Part shown: one piece after another, positions 1 through 8,419 of the stretch
Numbering within the stretch: the first letter of the stretch is position 1
Layout of the letters: the number at the start of each line of letters is the position of its first letter
Assembly: GCA_020636195.1 (NCBI GenBank)
Contig: JACJYH010000004.1
Location: 248,001-312,000, forward strand
DNA length: 64,000 bases
DNA from: Lewinellaceae bacterium
GTDB lineage: Bacteria > Bacteroidota > Bacteroidia > Chitinophagales > Saprospiraceae
Direction: 5' to 3'
Translations under genes and position numbers: made by a program
Notes under the pieces: model-generated
What the model was told of the DNA's origin: nothing
Seen by the model: the letters and a program-made list of their open reading frames with translations, nothing else
Databases searched by the model: none

Positions 1-1469
1 TGACTAATTTTAAATATAAGTTTGTATTTCTATGGATTTTGTTATTATACCAATGCACAAATAAAATAGCACCTTCGGCTCAGAATCAATCATCGACAAA
101 TACTTCAGAACTCATCTCTTCTCATGACAGTATTATACAAGCTGAGGAAAATAGCAATACCCTTATTTTTTTAAGTTCTGTTGCTGAAAATTTGCATTCG
201 TTAAGTTATTCTTTGGTTTCTCCAAAATTGAAGACAACAACACAAATGGTTCAGCCTGGAATAGCCATGATGTTGATTTCCAATGGAGGATCTGGTCAGT
301 CGTCATTAGAAATTGAAGTTTTTAAAAATAAAAAACCCATCAATAAAATTCAACTTAAATTACTCACCAAAAAACCGAAAGGTAAAATATCATATTGCAA
401 TCCCAGTGTCAAAAATATGACTGGTGACGGTACTTTGGATCATCCATATCCTTCTCTTGCACAATTGTTTGATAGTGGTTACATGCCAGAGGAAAATGAA
501 ACCATATACCTTTTAAACGGCAACCACGGCGACGTCACTGTCAAGAGTTCGCAATTTAATATCGTTTCTTACAAAGAAAATTATCCACGACTTCGTAGCA
601 TCAGTTTTCAGTCCGCACATCATGTTAAGGTGTCTGGTATTACTATTATTTCCAAATTACCCCAAAATGCAAATTTGGTATTCGCAGATTCCTTGTCATC
701 TTATATTGAAATTTCAAATTGTCATATTGCTGATGATGTGGAAGAAAATGAGTTAGCCTCTAAGGATTGGAAAAACTATGTAGCTTCAGGCATTTATATG
801 AAAGGGAACCATAATCGTATTATAAATAATCTTATTCAATTGGTTTTTCATGGGATCCAATTCGATGGGGACGAAAATCTTTTCAGTTGCAATATCATAG
901 ATAGATTTTGTGGTGATGCAATAAGAAATACAGGTAATAAAAATGTGTATTCCAATAATTTTTTAAGCAATGCACTCATAGATGACTACTATGAACCCTA
1001 TGGAAATCATGATGATTTATTTCAAGCCTGGACACATGATAAACCTATCGAACATATCACGATAAAGGATAATATAGCAATCAGTATCCTAGATTCCGAA
1101 ATCCAAAATAAATCTAAAATTGTTCAAGGTATTGTTTGCTTTGATGGTTTTTCTGACCATTGGATCATTGAAGACAATGTAGTGTATACGGATCACCCAC
1201 ATGGGATTGCATTGTTTGGTGCTACGAATTGCACTATCAGAAATAATAAGGTTTTTAGAAATCCGAAAAGGATGTTTAAGTTCGAATCTGACCCTTGGAT
1301 CATGGTTCGAAGCCATAAAGACAATAGAGAAAGTGTAGGTAATGTGGTGGAAGACAATATTTCTAATGTATATAGATTAGAAACTGCCCACTCCAAAATT
1401 TCAAATAATATAATTTTAGATTCTATCAGTCAAAACAAATGGTATGAAAAACACGGTTGGAAGGAATAA
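1..1469 (+). CDS. Right-handed beta-helix lipoprotein, probably polysaccharide lyase/epimerase-like (5' end cut by 1 base)
   Basis: The frame is open to base 1. Adding one A before the window would make an ATG, giving a 19-residue lipoprotein signal (MTNFKYKFVFLWILLLYQC) with lipobox LYQC, the Cys codon being at 54-56. The start therefore very probably lies one base outside the window, and the TTG at 39 inside the hydrophobic stretch is not the start. After a linker come many short Asn-rich turns typical of parallel beta-helix (pectate-lyase-like) proteins, and a GNHDDLFQAW stretch of the kind seen in carbohydrate-active beta-helix proteins. I infer an outer-membrane or periplasmic lipoprotein acting on an acidic polysaccharide; the exact family and catalytic residues cannot be fixed. 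Its last 26 bases overlap the next gene, which suggests translational coupling. Confidence 0.75.
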   Translation, partial: TNFKYKFVFLWILLLYQCTNKIAPSAQNQSSTNTSELISSHDSIIQAEENSNTLIFLSSVAENLHSLSYSLVSPKLKTTTQMVQPGIAMMLISNGGSGQSSLEIEVFKNKKPINKIQLKLLTKKPKGKISYCNPSVKNMTGDGTLDHPYPSLAQLFDSGYMPEENETIYLLNGNHGDVTVKSSQFNIVSYKENYPRLRSISFQSAHHVKVSGITIISKLPQNANLVFADSLSSYIEISNCHIADDVEENELASKDWKNYVASGIYMKGNHNRIINNLIQLVFHGIQFDGDENLFSCNIIDRFCGDAIRNTGNKNVYSNNFLSNALIDDYYEPYGNHDDLFQAWTHDKPIEHITIKDNIAISILDSEIQNKSKIVQGIVCFDGFSDHWIIEDNVVYTDHPHGIALFGATNCTIRNNKVFRNPKRMFKFESDPWIMVRSHKDNRESVGNVVEDNISNVYRLETAHSKISNNIILDSISQNKWYEKHGWKE

Positions 1470-2403
1470 TGTACCCTTGGCGTTATTGAGTTTTATTGCT
1501 ATTTTTTGGATGTCTTGCAGCAGTCCAAAGGTGAACTTCAGATTTGCGCTCATTAGAGAAAACTACAAGTCTGTTGACCATGCAGATAGGTTGAAAACCG
1601 ATAAAACAGAAGTCACTTCCACTTATTTTCAAATGGAAGGTCCAGCATGGGAAAATGAAAATATTGCTTTTAGAAACTATTTTGACGAGCGGAATGGCAT
1701 TGATATTTTTGGTAAAAAAACACACAAAATGGTATTGGACTCCGTTGGAATTGCTCAGAATTACCATGAAATGCAAACATGGGGAATGGATATCTTAAAG
1801 GTGGGTAACTCGCTTGGAGCAGGAGCAATAGGTTTGATCATAGGTGACACATTATATCGGATAGGACCAAATGCGGATGCTGATTTCAAGTTATTGGAAA
1901 AGTCAAAACGCCGCATTGCATTTGAATTGAATTTTTATAACTGGCGTGTTCAAGACAGAGTTTACAATGTCACACATACCATTTCTATGAAAGCCGGTAC
2001 CCATTATTATCAAAACGAAGTCAAAATACTGGGACTAGTAGGTGATGAAAAATTAGCCGTAGGGATTGTAGATCATATACCTAATATTAATTTAATAAAA
2101 ACCGGGAATTCTGTTGTAGCCTATACACATGGTAAACAAACGATGCAAAATGAAATTTTAGGAATGGGTATCAGCACGGATCCAAACCAGTTTATTTCTG
2201 TGGAGCACTCTGACAAATTTAAAAGTGATGTAAACCATACCCATATCATCGAATTGAAATTGAGCGAATCTCAACATTCTGCGACATGGCGCTTTTTTGC
2301 TGGTTGGGAGTTGGGAGATGCATCATTTGAAAATCCAAGTAATTTTAGAAATATAATGATGAGTGAATCACAATATGATCAAAAATGTCCATCAGGTTTA
2401 TAA
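1444..2403 (+). CDS. DUF4861-like lipoprotein
   Basis: A 319-residue protein. The N-terminus is a signal peptide ending in a lipobox-like FWMSC followed by SSP, so it is probably lipidated. The motif GPAWENENIAFRNYFDERNG followed by DIFGK (about residues 66-90) is characteristic, to my memory, of the DUF4861 family, which often sits in polysaccharide-utilisation loci beside lyases or unsaturated-uronyl hydrolases. No biochemical role is assigned. The ATG overlaps the end of the upstream beta-helix gene by 26 bases in another frame, so the two are almost certainly co-transcribed and probably act on the same glycan. The annotated ATG is supported because the signal peptide begins right there. 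Confidence 0.75.
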   Translation: MKNTVGRNNVPLALLSFIAIFWMSCSSPKVNFRFALIRENYKSVDHADRLKTDKTEVTSTYFQMEGPAWENENIAFRNYFDERNGIDIFGKKTHKMVLDSVGIAQNYHEMQTWGMDILKVGNSLGAGAIGLIIGDTLYRIGPNADADFKLLEKSKRRIAFELNFYNWRVQDRVYNVTHTISMKAGTHYYQNEVKILGLVGDEKLAVGIVDHIPNINLIKTGNSVVAYTHGKQTMQNEILGMGISTDPNQFISVEHSDKFKSDVNHTHIIELKLSESQHSATWRFFAGWELGDASFENPSNFRNIMMSESQYDQKCPSGL

Positions 2404-2679
2404 AGCATCATAAATTTATCTCAATTTCTTACTTTAAACAGTTGATTGCTAGTGGCATTGACGAGGATTTGATTTTGTTTAAACAGCATTATCACTTTAC
2501 ATGAAAAAAATAGGTTCTTCTACGTATTCAATAAAATTATTGTATTTAAAAAACTAATTTTATAAGAAATATATATCAATCCTTTTAATAATATTTCTTT
2601 TTTTTATAATTTTGCTTTTTATTTTGGTATTAACCGAATTAGTAAAAGCATTATCTGATTTTTCAACCACATAAAAGTA

Positions 2680-3951
2680 ATGGCAAAAATTTTAATTGTT
2701 GATGATGATAAAAGCATCAGAGGAACACTGAGAGATATTCTTGAATTTGAGAAGTACAGTGTGGATGAGGCAGTGGATGGACTTGATTGTATTGTTAAAA
2801 TCAAACAACAATCCTATGATGTCATCATCATGGATGTCAAGATGCCTAAAATGGACGGTATGGAAGCCATTGAAAAACTACAAGCCATTTCTCCTGAGAC
2901 GCCTGTTATCATGATATCAGGACACGGAAATATAGATACCGCTGTAGAATCTGTCAAAAAGGGTGCATTTGATTTTATTCAGAAACCACCGGATTTGAAT
3001 AGATTGTTGATTACATTGCGAAACGCATTGGATAAGTCTAGCTTAGAAACTGAAAGAAAAGTCCTTCAAAGAAAAGTATCCGGCTCGAAGGTACAAGAAA
3101 TCATCGGCAACTCTGATTCGATCAGCGTGATAAAGGAAACCATCGAAAAGGTGGCCCCAACAGATGCTCGAGTTTTGATCACAGGTCAAAATGGAACAGG
3201 AAAGGAATTGGTAGCAAGGTGGATACATCAATACTCTAGAAGAAAAGAATATCCAATTGTGGAGGTCAACTGTGCCGCCATACCTTCAGAACTCATTGAA
3301 TCTGAGCTTTTTGGTCATGAAAAAGGATCCTTTACTTCAGCAGTAAAACAACGCCTTGGCAAATTTGAGCAAGCACATGGCGGAACCTTGTTTTTGGATG
3401 AAATCGGTGATATGAGCTTGTCAGCACAAGCAAAAGTATTGCGTGCACTACAAGAAAATAAAATTACTCGTGTTGGTGGTGAAAAAGACATCACCGTTGA
3501 TGTCCGTGTCATTGCAGCTACAAATAAAGATTTAAGAGCAGAAATAGCCAAAGGTCATTTTAGAGAAGACTTATACCATAGGCTTGCAGTTATCATTATA
3601 CAAGTGCCAAGTCTCAATGATAGAGTTGACGACATACCTGAACTGACGAAGCATTTTATTCAGCAGGTATGTGATGAGTATAATATAGCAGTTAAAAAAA
3701 TTGAATCGAAAGCATTGTCTCTCCTTCAAAATTTTAATTGGACCGGAAATATTAGAGAACTCAGAAACGTAGTAGAACGATTGATCATTTTGTCAGGAAA
3801 CACCATAACAAGTAAGGACATTGAGAAATTTGTCTATAACTCAAATCACTATACTGCATTGGGTTCGTTATTTGAAAAATTTGATAATTTCAATGAATGT
3901 TCTGCGTACTTGAAAGAAGAATTTGAAAAATACAAGGCAACTTTGGTTTAA
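2680..3951 (+). CDS. NtrC-family sigma-54 response regulator lacking the C-terminal HTH
   Basis: A 423-residue two-domain protein. The receiver domain spans residues 1-120, with acidic pocket D8-D9-D10 and phospho-acceptor D52 in MDVKMPKMDG. The AAA+ sigma-54 activation domain spans about 140-385: Walker A GQNGTGKE at 169-176, Walker B with D240-E241, and a GAFTGA-loop equivalent GSFTSA at 216-221. Usual relatives carry a Fis-type helix-turn-helix of about 45-50 residues after the linker. Here the protein stops at residue 423 after EEFEKYKATLV, and the next gene begins 16 bases later, so there is no room for it and no frameshifted remainder is visible. It may act on sigma-54 from solution without DNA binding. 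A possible -7 element TAATTTTG lies at 2607-2614. Confidence 0.88.
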   Translation: MAKILIVDDDKSIRGTLRDILEFEKYSVDEAVDGLDCIVKIKQQSYDVIIMDVKMPKMDGMEAIEKLQAISPETPVIMISGHGNIDTAVESVKKGAFDFIQKPPDLNRLLITLRNALDKSSLETERKVLQRKVSGSKVQEIIGNSDSISVIKETIEKVAPTDARVLITGQNGTGKELVARWIHQYSRRKEYPIVEVNCAAIPSELIESELFGHEKGSFTSAVKQRLGKFEQAHGGTLFLDEIGDMSLSAQAKVLRALQENKITRVGGEKDITVDVRVIAATNKDLRAEIAKGHFREDLYHRLAVIIIQVPSLNDRVDDIPELTKHFIQQVCDEYNIAVKKIESKALSLLQNFNWTGNIRELRNVVERLIILSGNTITSKDIEKFVYNSNHYTALGSLFEKFDNFNECSAYLKEEFEKYKATLV

Positions 3952-3966
3952 TTTAAAATATTCGTT

Positions 3967-4680
3967 TTGGAATTTGCAGATAAGAAACCATTAAAAAAAT
4001 GGAGTGAGATAAAGGGAGAAAATTCTTGGACCATGTTCAAGGTTATTGCTGAATTGGTGGATGGTTTTGAAACCCTCAATAAATTGGCGCCTTGTATATC
4101 TATTTTTGGTTCAGCTAGGACAACTCCGGGTAATAAATTTTACCAACTAGCCACTAGGATTGCCCAAAAATGCACAGAAGAAGGTTTTGGTGTCATCACA
4201 GGTGGTGGTCCGGGAGTTATGGAAGCCGCTAATAAAGGAGCGTATCTTCAGGGAGGCTTGTCTGTTGGTCTGAACATTGACTTGCCATTTGAACAATTTA
4301 ATAATCCATATATTGACCCCGGCAAAATTTTACATCATAGATACTTTTTTGTGCGAAAAGTTATGTTTGTCAAGTATGCGCAAGCATTTATTGTCTGTCC
4401 GGGTGGATTTGGAACTATGGATGAGTTATTTGAAGTTTTGACACTCATTCAAACAAATAAGATTTCTAGGGTTCCCGTCATTTTAGTGGGTTCTGAATAT
4501 TGGACTGGATTGAGGTCTTGGATCATTGATGTTATGCTCGAACAATTTGGCAATATTTCAGAAAAAGACTTAGATCTTATACCTATCATTGATGATCCTG
4601 ATGAGGTTGTTGAATTCATCAAAACGTTTTATGATGGTTCTGATAGCGTTCATTCTATCAAGCCAAACTACGAATTATAG
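3967..4680 (+). CDS. LOG-family (TIGR00730-type) Rossmann protein, possible nucleotide 5'-monophosphate phosphoribohydrolase
   Basis: A 237-residue protein with both family signatures: GGGPGVMEA at residues 79-87 and PGGFGTMDE at 145-153. In characterised members these bind the nucleotide phosphate and hold the catalytic Glu. Members cleave nucleotide monophosphates, including cytokinin ribotides in plants and some bacteria; the substrate here is unknown. The N-terminal extension (KKWSEIKGENSWTMFKV) resembles other Bacteroidota LOG proteins, which favours the TTG start at 3967 over the internal ATG at about 4033. It follows the sigma-54 regulator by 15 bases in the same direction, so the two may be co-transcribed. 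Confidence 0.85.
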   Translation: MEFADKKPLKKWSEIKGENSWTMFKVIAELVDGFETLNKLAPCISIFGSARTTPGNKFYQLATRIAQKCTEEGFGVITGGGPGVMEAANKGAYLQGGLSVGLNIDLPFEQFNNPYIDPGKILHHRYFFVRKVMFVKYAQAFIVCPGGFGTMDELFEVLTLIQTNKISRVPVILVGSEYWTGLRSWIIDVMLEQFGNISEKDLDLIPIIDDPDEVVEFIKTFYDGSDSVHSIKPNYEL

Positions 4681-4733
4681 AAAATGCTATCATTTAATTA
4701 CATTGACAAGGAGAACAAATTATTAGAAAGCAT

Positions 4734-4741
4734 TATATTTG
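4734..4741 (+). promoter_or_regulatory. Candidate Bacteroidota -7 element upstream of carA
   Basis: TATATTTG, followed by CGCC, matches the TAnnTTTG consensus 17 bases before the carA ATG. No convincing -33 TTTG is seen at the usual distance, so support is modest. Confidence 0.4.
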
Positions 4742-4758
4742 CGCCATAGTTATTAAAG

Positions 4759-5874
4759 ATGGAAATTTCCAATTTGCATAAAGCAGTTCTTTTATTGGAA
4801 GATGGAACCTCCTTTGAAGGCACTGGCGTGGGACCAAAAGGCACCACAATTGGTGAAATTTGTTTTAATACAGGTATGACAGGATATCAGGAAGTCTTTA
4901 CCGATCCTTCATATTTTGGTCAGGTATTGGTTACTACCGTTGCTCACATAGGCAATTATGGTATTAAAACCGAAGATCAAGAATCATCAAAAATTCAAAT
5001 TTCCGGATTAGTATGTAAAAATTTAAGTTCTGAGTACTCTAGGGCCATTGCTGACAAAGACATTCATACATACTTTGCTGAGAATAATTTGATTTGCATT
5101 TTCAACGTAGATACAAGGGCTTTAGTCAAGCATGTTAGGGATAAAGGGGCAATGAATTGCATTATTTCTACAGATAATCTTGATTTTGAAGTTTTAAAAA
5201 AGACCCTAAGTAAAGCACCATCCATGCAAGGTCTAGAATTGGCTAGCAAAGTAACAACTACTTCCACGTACACCGTAGATATTGAAAACCCAATTTGCCA
5301 CATTGGAGTGTTGGATTTCGGTACAAAAGAGAACATTGTAAATTCTCTGAAAAATCTCGGTTGCAAAGTGACGGTATTTCCTGCGAAGACACCGATAAAT
5401 GAACTATTAAATTTTCATTTAGATGGATTTTTACTCTCCAATGGTCCAGGTGATCCTGCATCCATGCCTTATGCCATTGAAACTATTCAAGCTCTTTTTC
5501 AAACACAAAAACCAATTTTTGGTATTTGTTTAGGTCATCAACTTTTGGCTTTGGCCAATGGTATTGCGACTTATAAAATGCACAACGGACATAGAGGTGC
5601 AAATCACCCCGTAAAAAATTTATTGACAGGACATTGTGAAATTACAAGTCAAAATCACGGTTTCGGAATCAGTGAAAAAGCATTAGAGCAAAAATCCAGT
5701 GAGATTGAAATCACCCACATTAACTTGAATGACGACACAGTAGAAGGCATAAAAATGAGGAATTATCCTGCCTTTTCTGTTCAATACCATCCGGAGTCAA
5801 ATCCGGGTCCACATGATTCAAAGTATTTATTTGATCAGTTTGTTGATTTAGTTTTAAAAGTAAAAAATAATTAA
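4759..5874 (+). CDS. carA: Carbamoyl-phosphate synthase small (glutaminase) subunit
   Basis: A 371-residue protein of normal family length. It hydrolyses glutamine and passes ammonia to the large subunit for carbamoyl phosphate, the precursor of pyrimidines and arginine. The N-terminal CPSase small-chain domain contains FNTGMTGYQEVFTDPSY (about residues 35-51). The class I glutamine amidotransferase domain begins near residue 185, with nucleophile C257 in GICLGHQ and the partner pair H344/E346 in YHPES. The oxyanion motif SNGPGDP is present. No carB is in the window. The stop codon is separated from the enolase ATG by a single base, so the two are read as one operon. Confidence 0.97.
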   Translation: MEISNLHKAVLLLEDGTSFEGTGVGPKGTTIGEICFNTGMTGYQEVFTDPSYFGQVLVTTVAHIGNYGIKTEDQESSKIQISGLVCKNLSSEYSRAIADKDIHTYFAENNLICIFNVDTRALVKHVRDKGAMNCIISTDNLDFEVLKKTLSKAPSMQGLELASKVTTTSTYTVDIENPICHIGVLDFGTKENIVNSLKNLGCKVTVFPAKTPINELLNFHLDGFLLSNGPGDPASMPYAIETIQALFQTQKPIFGICLGHQLLALANGIATYKMHNGHRGANHPVKNLLTGHCEITSQNHGFGISEKALEQKSSEIEITHINLNDDTVEGIKMRNYPAFSVQYHPESNPGPHDSKYLFDQFVDLVLKVKNN

Positions 5875-5875
5875 T

Positions 5876-7162
5876 ATGAGTGCTATAATAGATATTATTG
5901 CCAGAGAAATATTAGACTCCAGAGGAAATCCCACGATTGAAGTTGATGTATTGACTGAAGATGGAAGTATGGGAAGGGCGGCTGTACCTTCAGGTGCATC
6001 GACCGGCAAACATGAAGCCATTGAGCTCAGAGACGGTGACAAAAACCGATATTTGGGCAAAGGTGTTCTTAAAGCAGTAGAAAATGTCAATGAAAAGATT
6101 GCTGACATGATCATTGGCGAGGACGTCTTTGATCAAAGGAGCATTGATGAATATCTATTGGATATGGATGGAACGGATAATAAAGCAATACTGGGTGCCA
6201 ATGCGATTTTAGGCGTTTCACTCGCAATTGCCAAAGCTGCTGCCCAAGAATCTGGTCAACCATTATATCGATATATTGGCGGTGTTAATGCCCACATCAT
6301 GCCTGTGCCTATGATGAACATCCTCAATGGTGGATCTCATGCAGATAATAGCATTGACTTTCAAGAATTTATGATCATGCCCGTAGGGGCTGATACCTTT
6401 CATGAAGGATTGCGCATGGGTGTGGAAGTGTTTCACCATCTCAAGTCAGTATTGAAATCAAAAGGCTATTCTACAAACGTAGGTGACGAAGGCGGATTCG
6501 CACCGAATATAAAAAGCAATGAAGAAGCTATCGAAATCGTATTAAAAGCCATCGAATCCGCCAAGTATGTTCCGGGAGAAGACGTGGTCATAGCAATGGA
6601 TGCAGCAGCATCTGAATTCTATGATGAAAAGGAAAAGTTATACCATTTTCATAAATCAGGAGGTAAAAAATTGACTAGTGATGAGATGGTAGATTATTGG
6701 GCAACATGGGTCAATAGATATCCTATATTCTCAATTGAAGATGGTTTACATGAGGATGACTGGGATGCGTGGGTCAAATTGACAAAAGCATTGAGCTCAA
6801 AAGTTCAATTGGTTGGAGACGATCTATTTGTCACCAACTCTAAGAGACTTCAGAGAGGAATCGAATTAGGAGCTGCTAATTCTATTTTAGTAAAGGTCAA
6901 TCAGATCGGAAGTCTTAGTGAAACCATTGATGCTGTAAATCTCGCAACGCGCAATAAGTATTCATCTGTGATGAGCCATAGATCAGGAGAAACCGAAGAT
7001 GCCACGATTGCTGATTTAGCTGTGGCGTTGAATACAGGGCAAATTAAAACAGGATCAGCTTCTAGGTCTGATAGGATTGCGAAGTACAATCAATTGTTAA
7101 GAATCGAACAGGAGCTAGCGGATACGGCTTATTACCCGGGAAGGAGTATTTTGAAAAAATAA
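5876..7162 (+). CDS. eno: Enolase
   Basis: A 428-residue glycolytic enolase converting 2-phosphoglycerate to phosphoenolpyruvate in the cytoplasm. Visible signatures are the N-terminal loop SGASTG, catalytic acid E205 in GDEGGFAPN, the metal ligands in AMDAAASEF, SIEDG and VGDDLFVTN, the catalytic base K340 in LVKVNQIG, and SHRSGETED near residue 365. Length and all key residues are normal. It starts one base after the carA stop and is followed 12 bases later by an FtsB/DivIC-like gene; FtsB genes commonly sit beside eno in bacteria. Confidence 0.98.
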   Translation: MSAIIDIIAREILDSRGNPTIEVDVLTEDGSMGRAAVPSGASTGKHEAIELRDGDKNRYLGKGVLKAVENVNEKIADMIIGEDVFDQRSIDEYLLDMDGTDNKAILGANAILGVSLAIAKAAAQESGQPLYRYIGGVNAHIMPVPMMNILNGGSHADNSIDFQEFMIMPVGADTFHEGLRMGVEVFHHLKSVLKSKGYSTNVGDEGGFAPNIKSNEEAIEIVLKAIESAKYVPGEDVVIAMDAAASEFYDEKEKLYHFHKSGGKKLTSDEMVDYWATWVNRYPIFSIEDGLHEDDWDAWVKLTKALSSKVQLVGDDLFVTNSKRLQRGIELGAANSILVKVNQIGSLSETIDAVNLATRNKYSSVMSHRSGETEDATIADLAVALNTGQIKTGSASRSDRIAKYNQLLRIEQELADTAYYPGRSILKK

Positions 7163-7174
7163 TAAAAACTTACC

Positions 7175-7489
7175 ATGAGCACTCAAAATAAATTGAAGCA
7201 AGAGGTTGCAAATTACTTAGGGATTTCCAGTGGATGGTTAAACAAATATACCATTGTAACAGCTCTATTTATCATGTGGGTCGCTTTTTTTGATCACCAC
7301 AATATTTTTGCATACCAAAAACTGAAAGGAACCATAAACAAATTGGAATCAGAGAAAAAGCAATTAGACAATGACATTTCTCAAGCATTAAATGATAAAA
7401 TTGATTTGGAATCAAATTATGAGAAGTTTGCAAGAGAAAAAAAATTGATGCACAAACCTGATGAGGAGATAATATTAATTGACAAATAA
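7175..7489 (+). CDS. FtsB/DivIC-like septum formation initiator
   Basis: A 104-residue bitopic protein: a short cytoplasmic N-terminus, one membrane segment at about residues 23-42 (TIVTALFIMWVAFF), then a coiled coil (about 46-88) rich in Lys, Glu and Leu, ending in KLMHKPDEEIILID, a tail typical of the family. FtsB/DivIC proteins bridge the divisome with FtsL and FtsQ/DivIB and help activate septal peptidoglycan synthesis. Position directly after eno matches the classic eno-ftsB neighbourhood. The sequence is too divergent to choose between the names FtsB and DivIC. Confidence 0.85.
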   Translation: MSTQNKLKQEVANYLGISSGWLNKYTIVTALFIMWVAFFDHHNIFAYQKLKGTINKLESEKKQLDNDISQALNDKIDLESNYEKFAREKKLMHKPDEEIILIDK

Positions 7490-7499
7490 AATATAGTTG

Positions 7500-8375
7500 A
7501 TGAGTGTTTTAGTGAATAAGGATTCTAAGATTATAGTTCAAGGATTTACTGGAAAAGAAGGAACTTTCCACGCTGAACAAATGATCGAGTATGGGACAAA
7601 TATTGTGGGTGGAGTCACTCCAGGCAAAGGAGGTTCCTTTCATTTGAACAAGCCAGTTTTTAACTCTGTTAAGGAAGCAGTTCAGAAGATTGGCGCTGAT
7701 ACATCCATTATTTTTGTTCCTCCGAAATTTGCTGCTGACGCCATCATGGAAGCTGCTGAAGCTGGTATAAAAATCATCATTTGTATCACAGAAGGCATTC
7801 CTGTGCAAGACATGGTGATTGCCAAAGCCTACATTGAAAAATATGATTGTACATTGGTAGGACCAAACTGTCCGGGGGTGATCACTCCTGGCGAAGCGAA
7901 AGTAGGAATTATGCCGGGGTTCGTATTTAAAAAGGGGAGGATTGGTGTAGTTTCTAAATCTGGGACATTGACGTATGAAGCAGCTGATCAGATAGTTAGA
8001 GTTGGATTGGGTATTTCTACAGCAATCGGTATCGGAGGTGATCCTATCATCGGAACACCTACAAAAGATGCTGTAAAATTGTTTATGGAAGACCCGGAAA
8101 CGGATGCCATAGTGATGATCGGTGAAATTGGTGGTAATTATGAAGCAATGGCAGCAAAATACATCCAAGAGACTGGAAATAAAAAGCCTGTCGTCGGATT
8201 CATCGCAGGACAAACAGCCCCAAAAGGTCGTACAATGGGACACGCAGGTGCTATAGTCGGAGGGCATGAAGACACCGCAGAAGCAAAAATGAAAATAATG
8301 CAAGAATGCGGAATTCATGTAGTTAATTCTCCGGCCGAAATAGGCAAAACCATGCTAAAAATACTATCTAAATAA
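7500..8375 (+). CDS. sucD: Succinyl-CoA synthetase alpha subunit
   Basis: A 291-residue protein from the ATG at 7500; the TTG immediately before it would add only one residue. It contains the N-terminal CoA-binding Rossmann domain (QGFTGKEGTFHAEQM, VTPGKGG), the GPNCPG motif, and the phosphohistidine H248 in GHAGAIVGG. It couples succinyl-CoA hydrolysis to nucleotide triphosphate synthesis in the TCA cycle, together with a beta subunit (sucC) that is not in this window. It follows the FtsB-like gene by 10 bases and is followed by the OstA-like gene, so it is probably part of the same transcript. Confidence 0.96.
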   Translation: MSVLVNKDSKIIVQGFTGKEGTFHAEQMIEYGTNIVGGVTPGKGGSFHLNKPVFNSVKEAVQKIGADTSIIFVPPKFAADAIMEAAEAGIKIIICITEGIPVQDMVIAKAYIEKYDCTLVGPNCPGVITPGEAKVGIMPGFVFKKGRIGVVSKSGTLTYEAADQIVRVGLGISTAIGIGGDPIIGTPTKDAVKLFMEDPETDAIVMIGEIGGNYEAMAAKYIQETGNKKPVVGFIAGQTAPKGRTMGHAGAIVGGHEDTAEAKMKIMQECGIHVVNSPAEIGKTMLKILSK

Positions 8376-8419
8376 TTGAAGATATTAACATCTTGCGTGT
8401 AAATGACGTTTATCAATGC

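Noticed and set aside
2501..2557. 18-codon ORF starting MKKIGSS
   Set aside because: Short, in AT-rich DNA, no terminator, no hydrophobic or conserved pattern.
7509..8318. 269-codon open frame on the minus strand within sucD
   Set aside because: Antisense shadow of a highly conserved gene; composition (many Cys, His and Phe) is not protein-like and there is no family match.
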